The notes beneath the pieces were generated by a model. That model worked only from the letters and a program-made list of their open reading frames with translations, did no database searches and had not been told where the DNA came from. Below are positions 1 to 9,100 of a stretch of 33,328 nucleotides of DNA, piece after piece. Numbering within the stretch: position 1 is the first letter of the stretch; each line of letters begins with the position of its first letter. This DNA comes from a virus: IMG/VR virus record IMGVR_UViG_3300031841_001549, positions 1 through 33,328 of that record; one strand, written 5' to 3'. Position numbers and translations under genes: made by a program.

Positions 1-2
1 CC

Positions 3-254
3 AATAGCTTGGTATGTCGTGAGCTTGGCCTCACTGTTTCTCCTAGTTTGGATCGCCTCCGCAAGGCAACCATTAATTGGGTGATGCAGCCCCTGGGCAA
101 GTCGGACGACAAGTACCTAGACAAACAGTTCTGGCTCGACCAGAGTGACAGTTTGATGTACGCAGGTAAGGCCGAAGGTCTCATCGAGACCCAACGAGCC
201 AGGATGCCAGCGTTCTTCGAGATGTCGAACAGCGACCTGCCTAGTTACGCCTAG
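3..254 (+). CDS. Unidentified protein, 5' end outside window
   Basis: An open frame runs in from the left edge and stops at the TAG at 252-254, so only the last 83 codons are present. The TTG at 9 is an internal codon rather than a convincing start. The visible part is polar with several Trp and Tyr residues (FWLDQSD, KAEGLIETQRARMP) and no membrane segment. I do not recognise it. It lies directly upstream of small virion-associated genes and the portal, where T7-like cyanophages usually carry the end of the DNA-metabolism block or small unknown genes. The next gene begins 3 bp after its stop, so the two are probably co-transcribed. Confidence 0.6.
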   Translation, partial: NSLVCRELGLTVSPSLDRLRKATINWVMQPLGKSDDKYLDKQFWLDQSDSLMYAGKAEGLIETQRARMPAFFEMSNSDLPSYA

Positions 255-256
255 CC

Positions 257-853
257 ATGAAGATCCCAGATCACGACGCTAAGTTCATCGATCCAGATTT
301 CTACTGCAATCCGAATGATATGCAGTGGTCTGGGGTCAACAACAATTTCTGGTGGTTTGTTGCGATTGCAGTTTCTGCAGCCGCAGCAGCCGCCGATCAA
401 CGCAGACGGCAACAACAACGAGAAGCTGAACAAGCTGCTCAACGTGCTGCACAAGAACGAGCAGAAGCTCAACGCCGTCTTGAACAAGAACAACGCCAAG
501 CTCAAGAAGCTATTAATCAACAACGAGCTGAAAGCGAACGACAAGCTGCAGAAGAGCGGCGTGTCATGGAAGAGCAAGAGAAGATTGCTGCTGAGGTTGA
601 GCGGCAAGCTGTGATTTCTGAAAAGGCCAGTAAAGCAATGCTTGGCCAGCAAACCATCAAAACTCAACGAGAGCAACAGATGGCTGAGAAAGAGCTCGCA
701 CAGCAAGCGCAAGTTGTTGAGCCTGACCGTCCTGCTGGCTCTACCGTTGGACAGCCTGGTGTTTCTCGGACAAAGGTTACGACTGGTAGCAGCGTCGGTG
801 GCTACGGTTCAACCGGTCCTGGTCAAATCAACCCAACTGGTCTGAATATATGA
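257..853 (+). CDS. Virion-associated coiled-coil protein, T7 gp7.3-like C-terminus
   Basis: A 198-residue protein. Residues 30-46 form a hydrophobic Trp/Ala-rich segment (NFWWFVAIAVSAAAAAA). Residues 47-150 are an extreme Gln/Ala/Glu/Arg-rich helix that should form a long coiled coil. A flexible Gly/Ser/Thr tail ends in PTGLNI. T7 gp7.3, a small virion and tail-assembly protein encoded just before the portal, also ends in a Gly-rich GGGINI, so position and C-terminus support a similar role; the rest is not alignable by eye. The downstream gene at 1035-1532 has the same architecture (hydrophobic N-terminus, Ala/Gln coil, GLN[IV] end), so the two look like diverged duplicates. ATGA overlap couples it to the next gene. 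The function is inferred. Confidence 0.7.
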   Translation: MKIPDHDAKFIDPDFYCNPNDMQWSGVNNNFWWFVAIAVSAAAAAADQRRRQQQREAEQAAQRAAQERAEAQRRLEQEQRQAQEAINQQRAESERQAAEERRVMEEQEKIAAEVERQAVISEKASKAMLGQQTIKTQREQQMAEKELAQQAQVVEPDRPAGSTVGQPGVSRTKVTTGSSVGGYGSTGPGQINPTGLNI

Positions 854-1023
854 TTCCATATATCGATCCTGAGATCATCAAGTATTTAGAGGAGTTGTAT
901 CCCGACAAAGCTCCTGATCTTAGTATGGAAGAGAAACAGATCTGGTTTTCTGCGGGGCAAGTCTCAGTTGTACGACATCTAAAAGATCAGTACAATCTTC
1001 AAGAGGAAACCAAGTATAACTAA
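850..1023 (+). CDS. Small conserved-looking phage protein (57 aa)
   Basis: This 57-residue frame starts at ATG 850, overlapping the previous stop by 4 bp (ATGA), and ends at TAA 1021-1023. It begins MIPYIDPEIIKYLEELYP and carries the core LSMEEKQIWFSAGQ. It fills the only space between the two coiled-coil genes, has a sensible composition and is translationally coupled, so I take it as real. I recall similar small MIPYID-type proteins near the portal in marine podoviruses but can name no function. It is predicted to be soluble and helical, with no membrane segment. Confidence 0.65.
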   Translation: MIPYIDPEIIKYLEELYPDKAPDLSMEEKQIWFSAGQVSVVRHLKDQYNLQEETKYN

Positions 1024-1034
1024 CAGAGGTTACT

Positions 1035-1532
1035 ATGGCTGCTTGGCTACTCCCTGCCGCTACAACTCTACTTGCTGGTGCTAGCGCTTACTCAGGTTAT
1101 CAAGCAGCGCAAGCAGCTCGATCACAAGCTGATGCAGCACGGCGTCAAGCAGCTGCTATCCGTGAGTCTTCTCTTCGTGAAGTAGAGCAACTCCAAAGAG
1201 AAGCACAACAACGAGCTCAGCAATTCCAAGCTCAACTTGAGCAAAGCAGGAAAGCCACTCAGCAACGTGCAGCTGAAGCAGCTCAAGCACAGCAAGTTGC
1301 ACAACAGCAGATTGCACAGCAACGAGCTTCCTCTGCCTTGGCAATTCAACAGCAACAACTTACAGCTGCAATCCAACGACAAGCACAAGCAGCAAAAGTA
1401 GGTAAGCAAGCTCGTCGTCGAGTTGGGACACCAGCTGCGCTACGTACTAATTTGGAACTACAATCATCCCTTGCGCTTGGAAGCACTCCAGGGGTCGGAT
1501 CAGAAACTCAATCTGGTGGTTTAAATGTCTAA
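1035..1532 (+). CDS. Second virion-associated coiled-coil protein, gp7.3-like C-terminus
   Basis: A 165-residue protein. Residues 2-20 are a hydrophobic stretch (AAWLLPAATTLLAGASAYS) followed by YQAAQAARSQADAARRQAA and a long Gln/Ala coiled coil to about residue 120. The tail is basic and then Gly/Ser-rich, ending SGGLNV. The C-terminus resembles both the product of 257-853 (PTGLNI) and T7 gp7.3 (GGGINI). The likely role is a minor virion or tail-assembly component inserted near or into a membrane; this is inference. An AGAGG stretch upstream (1025-1029) may serve as ribosome-binding site for ATG 1035. The gene overlaps the portal start by 8 bp, consistent with co-translation. Confidence 0.7.
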   Translation: MAAWLLPAATTLLAGASAYSGYQAAQAARSQADAARRQAAAIRESSLREVEQLQREAQQRAQQFQAQLEQSRKATQQRAAEAAQAQQVAQQQIAQQRASSALAIQQQQLTAAIQRQAQAAKVGKQARRRVGTPAALRTNLELQSSLALGSTPGVGSETQSGGLNV

Positions 1533-3108
1533 TGCTGCGGCTCGTTACTCGGCGCTCGAGCCGGAAAAGGTTATTTATCTAGATCGCGCAATTGAGTGCA
1601 GTAAGTACACACTGCCTACTCTGATCACTGATAACGATCGTAGTACCGGTAAGAATCTATACACGAAGATTGCTACCACCTACCAAGGACTGGGAGCTCG
1701 TGGTGTTAATAACTTAGCAAGCAAACTTCTGATTGCTTTGCTACCTCCTAACCAAGCTTTCTTTCGTCTTTCTGTAGACGATATGAAGCTCCAAAGGGAG
1801 CTAGAAAACTTTAAAGAACTGCAGTCAGAGTTTGATCAGCAACTGGCTTTGATGGAACGCTCAGTGATGCGTGACATTGAAGAGTCAGGTGATCGTACTG
1901 CACTGTTTGAAGCGCTGAAGCACCTTATCATCGGTGGCAACGCGCTGCTCTACGTTTCTGAAAATGGTACCAGGGTATATCCACTCAAATCGTTTGTTCT
2001 TAATCGTGATCCTGAAGGAAATATCCTTGAGGTTGTTGTCCGTGAAGAGGTCAGCCCTGACGTTCTTCCCGAAGGTGTTGCGAGCAAAACAGCAGAAGGA
2101 AAGTTTGTAGATAAAACTGTTTTCCTCTACACCCACGTCAAGTGGGATTACGAAAAGGATCGCTGCATCTGGCAACAAGAGGCTTACAACAAGCCCGTTG
2201 GTAAGCAAGGTTCTGTTCCGATTGAGAAGAGCCCTTGGATTCCCCTCCGCCTTTTCCGGGTAGCCCATGAAAGTTACGGTCGTGGATACTGTGAAGAACT
2301 TCTCGGGGATCTGAAGAGCCTTGAGTACCTCAGCAAAGCAATCGTTGAAGGATCTGCAGCAGCTGCAAAGATCATCTTCCTCTGCAACCCGAACGGCACG
2401 ACTCGTCCTGACGCTCTTGCTCGGGCTGCCAATGGATCAATTGTGGCAGGCAACCCAAATGATGTGGCTCCTCTGCAAATGCAGAAGCAAGCAGATCTCA
2501 CGGTTGCTCTCAACACCATTGCAAGAATCGAACAGCGTTTGAGCTTTGCGTTCTTGCTCAACAGCGCTATCCAAGCAGGTGCCTCTGGTCGTGATCGTGT
2601 GACGGCTGAAGAGATTCGGATGGTGGCTCAGGAGCTTGAGTCTGGCTTGGGTGGTATTTACAGCGTCTTAAGCATTGAGCTGCAGTTGCCCCTGGTTAAC
2701 CGCAAGATGGCCATGATGGAGCGGCAGGGACGTTTACCTCGCCTTCCTAAAGATGTTGTCAAACCTCAAATCACCACCGGTCTTGACGCCCTCGGTCGTG
2801 GTAACGACAAAGCCAAGCTCATCGAATTTCTACAGACCTTGGCCCAAACAATGGGACCGGAATCTATGGCTCGGTATGTTAATAGCCGAGAGCTTATTAC
2901 TCGTCTTGCTGCTGCTGACGGTCTTGATACGTACAAACTCATCAAGAGCGAAGAACAACTTATGGCAGAAGAACAACAACAAGCTATGATGATGCAGCAA
3001 CAAATGGCCGCGCAAGATCCTAATAACGATCCTGCAAAACAGGCCGCATTAGTCAAAGCTGAAAATGACTCAATCCGGGCAGAGCAAGAAGCCGCAACCG
3101 GCGGTTGA
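1525..3108 (+). CDS. Portal protein (head-tail connector, T7 gp8 family)
   Basis: A 527-residue protein of the usual length for the T7 gp8 family. The N-terminal third contains the typical RYSALEPEK, YTKIATTYQGLGARGVNNLASKL-type region and LLPPNQAFFRL. The centre holds GGNALLYV and the segment around SPWIPLRLFRVAHESYGRGYCEE. The C-terminus is Gln/Met-rich (residues 480-500), as in other podovirus connectors. The protein forms the dodecameric ring at the capsid vertex through which DNA is packaged by the terminase and ejected into the tail. It is followed directly by a small gene and the scaffold, the canonical T7 order. No frameshift or truncation is seen. I am sure of the family from motif pattern and context. 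Confidence 0.95.
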   Translation: MSNAAARYSALEPEKVIYLDRAIECSKYTLPTLITDNDRSTGKNLYTKIATTYQGLGARGVNNLASKLLIALLPPNQAFFRLSVDDMKLQRELENFKELQSEFDQQLALMERSVMRDIEESGDRTALFEALKHLIIGGNALLYVSENGTRVYPLKSFVLNRDPEGNILEVVVREEVSPDVLPEGVASKTAEGKFVDKTVFLYTHVKWDYEKDRCIWQQEAYNKPVGKQGSVPIEKSPWIPLRLFRVAHESYGRGYCEELLGDLKSLEYLSKAIVEGSAAAAKIIFLCNPNGTTRPDALARAANGSIVAGNPNDVAPLQMQKQADLTVALNTIARIEQRLSFAFLLNSAIQAGASGRDRVTAEEIRMVAQELESGLGGIYSVLSIELQLPLVNRKMAMMERQGRLPRLPKDVVKPQITTGLDALGRGNDKAKLIEFLQTLAQTMGPESMARYVNSRELITRLAAADGLDTYKLIKSEEQLMAEEQQQAMMMQQQMAAQDPNNDPAKQAALVKAENDSIRAEQEAATGG

Positions 3109-3289
3109 AGAAGTTAAAGCTGTAGAGGCTCCCGCTCCTAAAAAGAAGGAAGAGCCCAAGTCGAAGATGGATCTTCTGATCGATCGTCTTCGTGAAGAGA
3201 AGCCTCAGATTTATGAGCAATACGTGGCGGCTGCCAAGAACCGTCGGCCAGTTTGGATCTATCCTGATCTGACCGTTCGTATTGGTTGA
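3065..3289 (+). CDS. Small Lys/Pro-rich protein between portal and scaffold
   Basis: A 74-residue frame starting at ATG 3065, inside the last 44 bp of the portal gene, and ending just before the scaffold. The N-terminal half is low complexity (Pro/Glu/Lys: PAPKKKEEPKSK). The C-terminal half is more ordered (MDLLIDRLREEKPQIYEQY, then PVWIYPDL). It is the only reasonable reading of the 180 bp between portal and scaffold. Small proteins sit at this place in several T7-like cyanophages, but I know no function. A minor head component or scaffold partner is possible. No good ribosome-binding site is visible, so translation is probably coupled to the portal. Confidence 0.65.
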   Translation: MTQSGQSKKPQPAVEEVKAVEAPAPKKKEEPKSKMDLLIDRLREEKPQIYEQYVAAAKNRRPVWIYPDLTVRIG

Positions 3290-3291
3290 TC

Positions 3292-3924
3292 ATGGAAGTC
3301 ACTGCTGAAGGCGTGTTGGCTCCAGAGCAATCTGGACCTTACAGCGAGCAAGATCTGCAGGTACTTGAGGGTACTGAACAGCAGCAACAACAAGAGGAAC
3401 TGATCGGTGGCAAATTCAAATCTGCCGATGACCTTCTCCAGGCTTATCAAGAACTTGAAAAGAAACTTGGAGGTCGCTCTGCTTATGAGGCAGCCGAAGA
3501 ACAGTCTCAGGAAGAGGCTGCTCAAGAAGATCAAGAGTCCGAAGTTGCTGCTCTCTCTCAAGAAGAAGAGGCCACCATTATGGAAAGTATTGGTGGAGAG
3601 CAAGCCTTTTCGGCGGTTCAAGAGTGGGCTCGGGAAAATCTTGACCAAGCTGAACTCGATGCGTACAACCGTGAAGTAAACAGCGGCGACTACTACCGTG
3701 CTCGAAATGCACTGCAGTCACTGCAATATGCATATCAAGACAACGTGGGTAGTGAACCTGATTTGATTGGCGGCAAGCTGTCTGGTAACAGCAGCGATGT
3801 GTTCCGTTCCACTCAAGAAGTGATGGCTGCTATGAGCGATCCTCGCTATTTGCAGGACACTGCTTATACCCAAGATGTCCAAGAGAAGCTAATTCGTAGC
3901 GACGTTCTTGGCCCTAGGGGTTAA
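3292..3924 (+). CDS. Capsid assembly scaffolding protein (T7 gp9 family)
   Basis: A 210-residue, very acidic, Gln/Glu-rich protein immediately upstream of the major capsid gene. The hallmark is FKSADDLLQAYQELEKKLGG near residues 42-61, the conserved scaffold motif. An acidic helical central region follows, and the C-terminus is short and basic. Scaffold proteins co-assemble with capsid and portal in the procapsid and leave before or during packaging. I chose ATG 3292 (MEVTAEG). A TTG at 3286 would give two more residues and a 4-bp overlap with the previous stop and cannot be excluded. Family confident from motif and position. Confidence 0.9.
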   Translation: MEVTAEGVLAPEQSGPYSEQDLQVLEGTEQQQQQEELIGGKFKSADDLLQAYQELEKKLGGRSAYEAAEEQSQEEAAQEDQESEVAALSQEEEATIMESIGGEQAFSAVQEWARENLDQAELDAYNREVNSGDYYRARNALQSLQYAYQDNVGSEPDLIGGKLSGNSSDVFRSTQEVMAAMSDPRYLQDTAYTQDVQEKLIRSDVLGPRG

Positions 3925-3947
3925 TATCGAAATAGCGAACGTGAACA

Positions 3948-3971
3948 TTGTTGCCGCTGAGGCGATAACAA
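3948..3971 (+). promoter_or_regulatory. Hairpin in leader of the capsid gene
   Basis: A 10-bp arm (3948-3957) and its partner (3962-3971) pair with one mismatch and one G-U around a TGAG tetraloop, about 40 bp before the capsid start. No T-run follows, so it is not a normal terminator. It could be an mRNA processing or stability element in front of the most highly expressed gene; this is inference. The 88-bp gap otherwise shows no convincing gene. A phage RNA polymerase promoter may lie here, but I do not know its consensus. Confidence 0.4.
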
Positions 3972-4012
3972 CAGTGAAGACGAACGCAGCAAACTACTAA
4001 CCAAACTTAGAA

Positions 4013-5425
4013 ATGCCTGACTTTGCATCTCTTAGCCGGTTGGGTAGCGTCAACAGCGTTCAGTTTAACGCTGGGTCTGCCGCCGGTAATTATGAGCGTG
4101 AAAACGCCAACTTCATGAAATTGTTCTCAGGGGAGGTGCTGACCACCTTCGCTCGAGAATCTGTGTTCAAAGACCTCACGATGAAGCGCTCGATCTCTTC
4201 GGGCAAGTCTGCATCGTTCCCCATCACTGGTCGTTTCTCTAGCCGTTACCACCGTCCTGGTGACTGGATTACCGGTCAAGGTAACAAGGGCATGATCGGC
4301 GAAAAGATCATCACCATCGATGATCTGCTTATCGCTGATGCTTCGATCTACGACCTCGACGAGGCCAAACTTCACTGGGACGTGAGGAGCATCTATTCCA
4401 CGGAATTGGGCAGGGCTCTTTCGCGGGCATATGACCAGCGTATTGCTCGTACTCTTCTGACTGCTTCTGAGTCTGACGGTCGTGTGAAGGATTGGGAGTC
4501 CCGTAACTTCCAAACCGCTGGCGGTACTTTTGTTTCCGCTGCTTCTAACGTTGTTACTCTGAGCGAGAACTTTGCTACTGCTGAGCTTGGCTCTTGGGCA
4601 GTTGGTGAGGTTGTCTACGGTGAAGATTCCGGTGCTTACGGTGTGATCACCACCGCTCCTACCAACGGCGCAGCAACCTTCGGTATCAACCCCCTGGGTT
4701 CTATCGGTACTGGTTCTAACGCAACCTTCACCGTTGGCGAGCGTCTGTTCACCCTGAATAGCCTGCCTGGTGGTACCTCCCTGACCGGCATCGACCTCAA
4801 CGCTGCGGCTGACCGCAACGCTCGTGGCGATCTGATCGTTGAGAACCTGTTCCAAGCTTGTCAGTCCCTGGACGAAAAGGATGCTCCCAAAGAGGGTCGC
4901 GTCTGCGTTCTGAGCCCTGCGGCCTACTACGACGTTCTGGCTTCTGACCGCGCTATCAACACCGACTTCAACGGTGGTACCGGTGCTAACGGCACCTTTG
5001 CTCAGAACCGTGTTGCTTCTGTGGCTGGCTTCCGCCTCGTCACCAGCAACCACCTGGGCATCAACGCTTACACCAACGGTCAGTCTTACGTTGGTCTGAG
5101 CAACCAGTCTGCTACCACCCGTGGTGAGCGTCCTAACTACATCAACGGTCGGGACGGTTCTGACGGTCGTGTTGCTGCTGGCTTCAACGATTACTTCCAA
5201 GACGAGCAAGGCAACACCAGCTCCATCGCCAACTGCTTCGGCCTGTGCTTCACCAAAGAAGCTGTGGGTACTGTGTCCCTCAAGGACATCTCGATGCAGA
5301 TGACCGGTGCTGAGTACAAGGCCATGACTCAGAGCACCATGATGGTCGCAAGCTATGCCGTGGGTCACGGTATCCTGCGTCCTGAGTGCTGCGTCAGCCT
5401 GCTGCACGACGGCAATCCCTATTGA
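4013..5425 (+). CDS. Major capsid protein (T7 gp10 family) with extra central segment
   Basis: A 470-residue HK97-fold capsid protein. Family-typical stretches are FARESVFKDLTMKRSI with SFPITGRFSSRYHRPG (residues 46-82), LLIADASIYDLDEA (105-118), ALSRAYDQRIARTLL (135-149), and SLDEKDAPKEGRVCVLSPAAYYDVL (285-309). T7 gp10A has 345 residues; the excess here lies mainly in residues about 170-255. This Gly/Thr/Ala-rich stretch contains WAVGEVVYGEDSGAYGVIT and a second FTVGERLF, a pattern also common in phage decoration and fibre domains. It probably forms a surface-exposed inserted domain (inference). Codon use is strongly biased (GCT, GGT, CGT, AAC), as expected for the most expressed protein. 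A terminator follows the gene. Confidence 0.95.
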   Translation: MPDFASLSRLGSVNSVQFNAGSAAGNYERENANFMKLFSGEVLTTFARESVFKDLTMKRSISSGKSASFPITGRFSSRYHRPGDWITGQGNKGMIGEKIITIDDLLIADASIYDLDEAKLHWDVRSIYSTELGRALSRAYDQRIARTLLTASESDGRVKDWESRNFQTAGGTFVSAASNVVTLSENFATAELGSWAVGEVVYGEDSGAYGVITTAPTNGAATFGINPLGSIGTGSNATFTVGERLFTLNSLPGGTSLTGIDLNAAADRNARGDLIVENLFQACQSLDEKDAPKEGRVCVLSPAAYYDVLASDRAINTDFNGGTGANGTFAQNRVASVAGFRLVTSNHLGINAYTNGQSYVGLSNQSATTRGERPNYINGRDGSDGRVAAGFNDYFQDEQGNTSSIANCFGLCFTKEAVGTVSLKDISMQMTGAEYKAMTQSTMMVASYAVGHGILRPECCVSLLHDGNPY

Positions 5426-5456
5426 TAAATAGGTATTAGCTAATTACCAATACAAT

Positions 5457-5485
5457 GGGGGAAGCAGAAATGTTTCCCCTTTTTT
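5457..5485 (+). terminator. Rho-independent terminator after capsid gene
   Basis: A GGGGAA / TTCCCC stem (5458-5463 with 5474-5479) closes a 10-base loop and is followed at once by six T residues (5480-5485). It sits 32 bp after the capsid stop and 10 bp before tail tube A, the same place as the main late terminator of T7 (after gene 10). Leaky termination here would give more capsid than tail mRNA. Confidence 0.8.
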
Positions 5486-5494
5486 GTTGCGATA

Positions 5495-6133
5495 ATGGCG
5501 ACTAGTAAACTCAACGCAGTTAACACGCTTCTTGCCATTATTGGCGAAGCTCCTGTAAACAGCCTCAACCCACCACTGACAGGTGATGCAAGCCTGGCAG
5601 ATCAAGTTATTGATGAAGTGAGCCGAGAGGTTCAGGGTGCGGGGTGGTCTTGGAACACAATGCTTTATGACTCCATACCTCTGGACGCTTCTACAGGCCA
5701 GTCCCAACTTCCCTCCAACACCCTGGCAGTACGGTTCAACCCTCTCTCGTACCCTAGTCAGCGGTTTGTTCTTCGTGGTCTTAGGCTTTTTGATCGCGTT
5801 AAAAATACATACGATCTTAGAACCAGCCTAGGGGTTGGGATGACTGGCAACACTAGTGACCTTGTTGCCGAGATCGTTGAAGAACTTCCTTGGGACAGCA
5901 TCCCAGAAACTGGACGCCGTTACATTGTTATTCGTGCTGGACGTATCTTCTCTAACCGTGTTGTAACTTCAGCCAGCATTGAGAGCTATACGTCTGAAGA
6001 TGAGGAACGTGCGCTGCAAACTCTGAAGCGTACTGAGGACATGGCTCAGAATTACAACTTCATCAGCGGTCCTGATGATATGTATGGCGGTCGTGTAATT
6101 ACTAACTTTGGTCCCGATATTCTGAGCCGCTGA
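5495..6133 (+). CDS. Tail tubular protein A (adaptor, T7 gp11 family)
   Basis: A 212-residue protein, close to the T7 gp11 length of 196. The N-terminus is diagnostic: SKLNAVNTLLAIIGEAPVNSL, followed by DEVSREVQGAGWSWNT. In T7 this protein forms the dodecameric adaptor ring between portal and nozzle and binds the tail fibres. The C-terminus EERALQTLKRTEDMAQNYNF is also typical. The stop overlaps the start of tail tube B (TGATG), so translation is coupled. Confidence 0.95.
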   Translation: MATSKLNAVNTLLAIIGEAPVNSLNPPLTGDASLADQVIDEVSREVQGAGWSWNTMLYDSIPLDASTGQSQLPSNTLAVRFNPLSYPSQRFVLRGLRLFDRVKNTYDLRTSLGVGMTGNTSDLVAEIVEELPWDSIPETGRRYIVIRAGRIFSNRVVTSASIESYTSEDEERALQTLKRTEDMAQNYNFISGPDDMYGGRVITNFGPDILSR

Positions 6134-9100
6134 TGTCACGAGAACTTTATAGCCAGATTATTGGCCCGCTGAATAAAGGCGTAAACCAGCAAGCCGATAG
6201 CTTTGTGCTGCCTGGTTTTGCCAAGGTACTTGAGAACGGTAACTGTGATCTTGTTGAGGGTCTGAAAAAGCGCTTAGGTTCTGTGCCTGTAAAGCGTGTA
6301 GACACTCTTACTCAGAACGCTGGTGGTCAAACTTTGACTGCTCCCATCAAGTGGGATGAGGCTTGGGCGTTTGTTTACAATCGCAGTACGGATGAGCGGT
6401 TCATTCTGTTTGTTGTAGACGATAGTCGTACCATTAGCCGTACAGGTAACACTACTAACGGCTCTGCTGTCATCACCTCTGTCAGCTCTATGACAGATGT
6501 GTTTGTTGGTGCTGGTGTCACTGGTACAGGTATCCCGGCTAACACGACGATTCTGGACATCGACGTTGCTAACACTCGTATTACTCTCAGTGCCAACGCA
6601 ACAGCAACAAACACAGGCACTACGCTGACAATTGATTCAAGCCTTACGTTTGTTACTGGCGTCTCTGACGTTGAGCCGATTACCGGAACCCTGCCTTCTG
6701 TGGTTCCTAATGAGCAAACGTTTGCCAACGTCACCACTGCAAATCTTAACTACCTGCGTGGGTCTGGACGAGCTCGTGATCGCTTACGGGCTACCTCGTT
6801 CCAGGATTATGTGTTCGTTACAAATATCCAGCAAGAGGTTGAGTACGATTCAACCGAAACTCTGACTCGCTACAACATCAGCGAGATCAGTAACGCCTAT
6901 GTTCCTACCCGTGCTCAAATCTGGGTAAAACTAGTTGATTATGACACTCGTTACATTGTCCACGTAACGTTAGATAACGGGGATGAAATTGAGGGTTACT
7001 ACCTCACACCATCTCTTACAGACGCAGGTGGTGACGCAAACGTTGTTAGTTCTGACGACATTGCTGCCAGATTGGTAAGCAACACCATTGATATTACTGG
7101 TACCACTACGAGTGGAAGCAGCACTATCACAAGCGTAACTGCCGACGACATCGAGGAGTTACACGCTGGTGAAACGATTACAGGCACTGGTATACCTGCT
7201 AATACTTTTGTTGGGACTGTTGATTCTGACGCCCTTACCTTTACTCTTGTTAATGAGGCAGGTGCAGCTGTCAACGCCACTGCAAACGGATCCACCACCC
7301 TCACAATTGGTAGAGGATTAGATCAAGTTGATATTCATAACGAACTTAACTTTACGATTGAAGACTCTCAGATACTGATTACTTGCGCCAACGCCAACCG
7401 TTCGATCACCAGCATCATTGCTGCTGACGCTCGGGGTAATACCTTGATGGCTGGTTTCTCTAACCAAGTCACATCAATTACTGAGCTTCCTCCTTTTTCT
7501 TGGGAGGGGTATACGGTTCTCGTTGCTCCTGATGGGGCAGGAGATCAAAGTTCGTATTACTTACAGTTCAACGCTGAAAACACTACAACCAACGGCGACT
7601 TTGGACGCGGCGTGTGGGAAGAATCTGCTGGTTGGGGAACTCGTGGTGAGTATGACCAAACCACAATGCCTCACGCCTTTGTCCACTACAGAAACGACAA
7701 CGGCCTGACGCGATTCACGTTCCAGCCGTTTAGCGGTACTGCTTACACCGACGGTTCTACCTCTGTTGATATTCCTGGTTGGACTGATCGTTTAGCTGGT
7801 GATGAAGATGAGTTGCCTGGTCCGTCGTTTGTAGACAACACAATTAACGACATTGTGTTCTTCAAGAACCGCTTGGGCTTTGTGAGCGGTGAGAACGTCA
7901 TCTTGTCTGAGGCAGGTGCTTACTACAACTTCTGGCAGCAATCAGCTCTGCAAGTCGTCGATAGCGATCCTATTGACCTGACCGCAGTCAGTAACGACGT
8001 TGCTGTGTTGAACTATGCGTTGCAGCAGCAGGACGAATTGATCCTGTTCTCCAACGAAAACCAGTTCCGTCTGTACTCTGGTGACAACGTTACGTTCTCT
8101 CCAGAAACAGCATCTGTTGGTCGTATCAGCTCCATCACTATGGAGTCAAAAGTACGTCCTGAGCAGGTTGGTCCGCAGGTCATCTTTCCAGTCAAAGAAG
8201 GTGACTTCACTGGTTTGCATACCTTCATTACGACTGACCGAACCGTCGGCATCAACTTGGGTCAAACAGCTGTTATCACAGAAACTGTTCCCAAGTACAT
8301 CCCTAAAAACATTGACTCGCTAGCTGTTAGTCGTACTGACCAGTACCTAGTGGCTCTTAGCAGGGACGACAACGACGCTCTGTATGTGTACCAGTTCTTC
8401 TGGGAAGCTTCTGGTGGGTCTTTGACCAACAGACAGAACGCTTGGCACAAGTGGACCTTCCCAAACAAAGAGATTCACTGGTGTGATTTTGTTGAAGGTA
8501 CGCTCTATAAACTTGTTGAGTACGACAACGACGGTACTGCTGAGTTTTACCTTGAAGGCATTAACGCCTCACGACCTCCGCAGAACCCGAACGAATTGTT
8601 CCTGTTGGATCGTCAGCTGTCTAGTTCCATCACCACCGACCTTGGTGCTGTGACGTTCAGCTACGACGCTGGCACTAACAAAACCACTGTCAACCTGCCT
8701 TACCGTACTGTTAACACCAGTCAATTTGCTGTCATTAGAGTCGATGCAACCGACACCGCAGAGGCTCAGAAACGTTGGATCGTGGCTAATAATATCCCGG
8801 CTGACGTTACTAGTTTCGTTTGCGATAGCCTTGGGGATTTTTCGAGCAGCTCTTGGGTCTTTGGTGAACAATATACGTTCACTTTCAGGCCGCCTCAGCT
8901 CATGCCTTACTCAAGAACAGCAACTGAGAACACTTTTATTGGCAATCGTACTGGGCGTTTGCAGCTTAGATACGTTGATATTTATTACAACGATTCTCGA
9001 TACTTTAAAGTCGAGGTGACTCCTAAGCACCGTGATGCGGTTACGTATGAGTTTGATCGTCGTGATCCGCTTAACGGCAACATCGTTCTTAGTCAGGAAC

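Noticed and set aside
251-712. Leu/Ser-rich 153-codon minus-strand frame
   Set aside because: It arises from the GCA/CAA/GAA repeats of the coiled-coil gene read backwards. Apparent membrane helices are a composition artefact.
3941-4003. 20-codon GTG frame between scaffold and capsid
   Set aside because: No ribosome-binding site and no coupling, and it overlaps the leader hairpin; more likely chance.
4127-5407. 426-codon frame on the minus strand opposite the capsid gene
   Set aside because: It is a mirror of the strongly biased codons of the capsid gene. Its product is repetitive Val/Thr/Ser/Gly without domain or start signal, and the plus-strand gene is certain.
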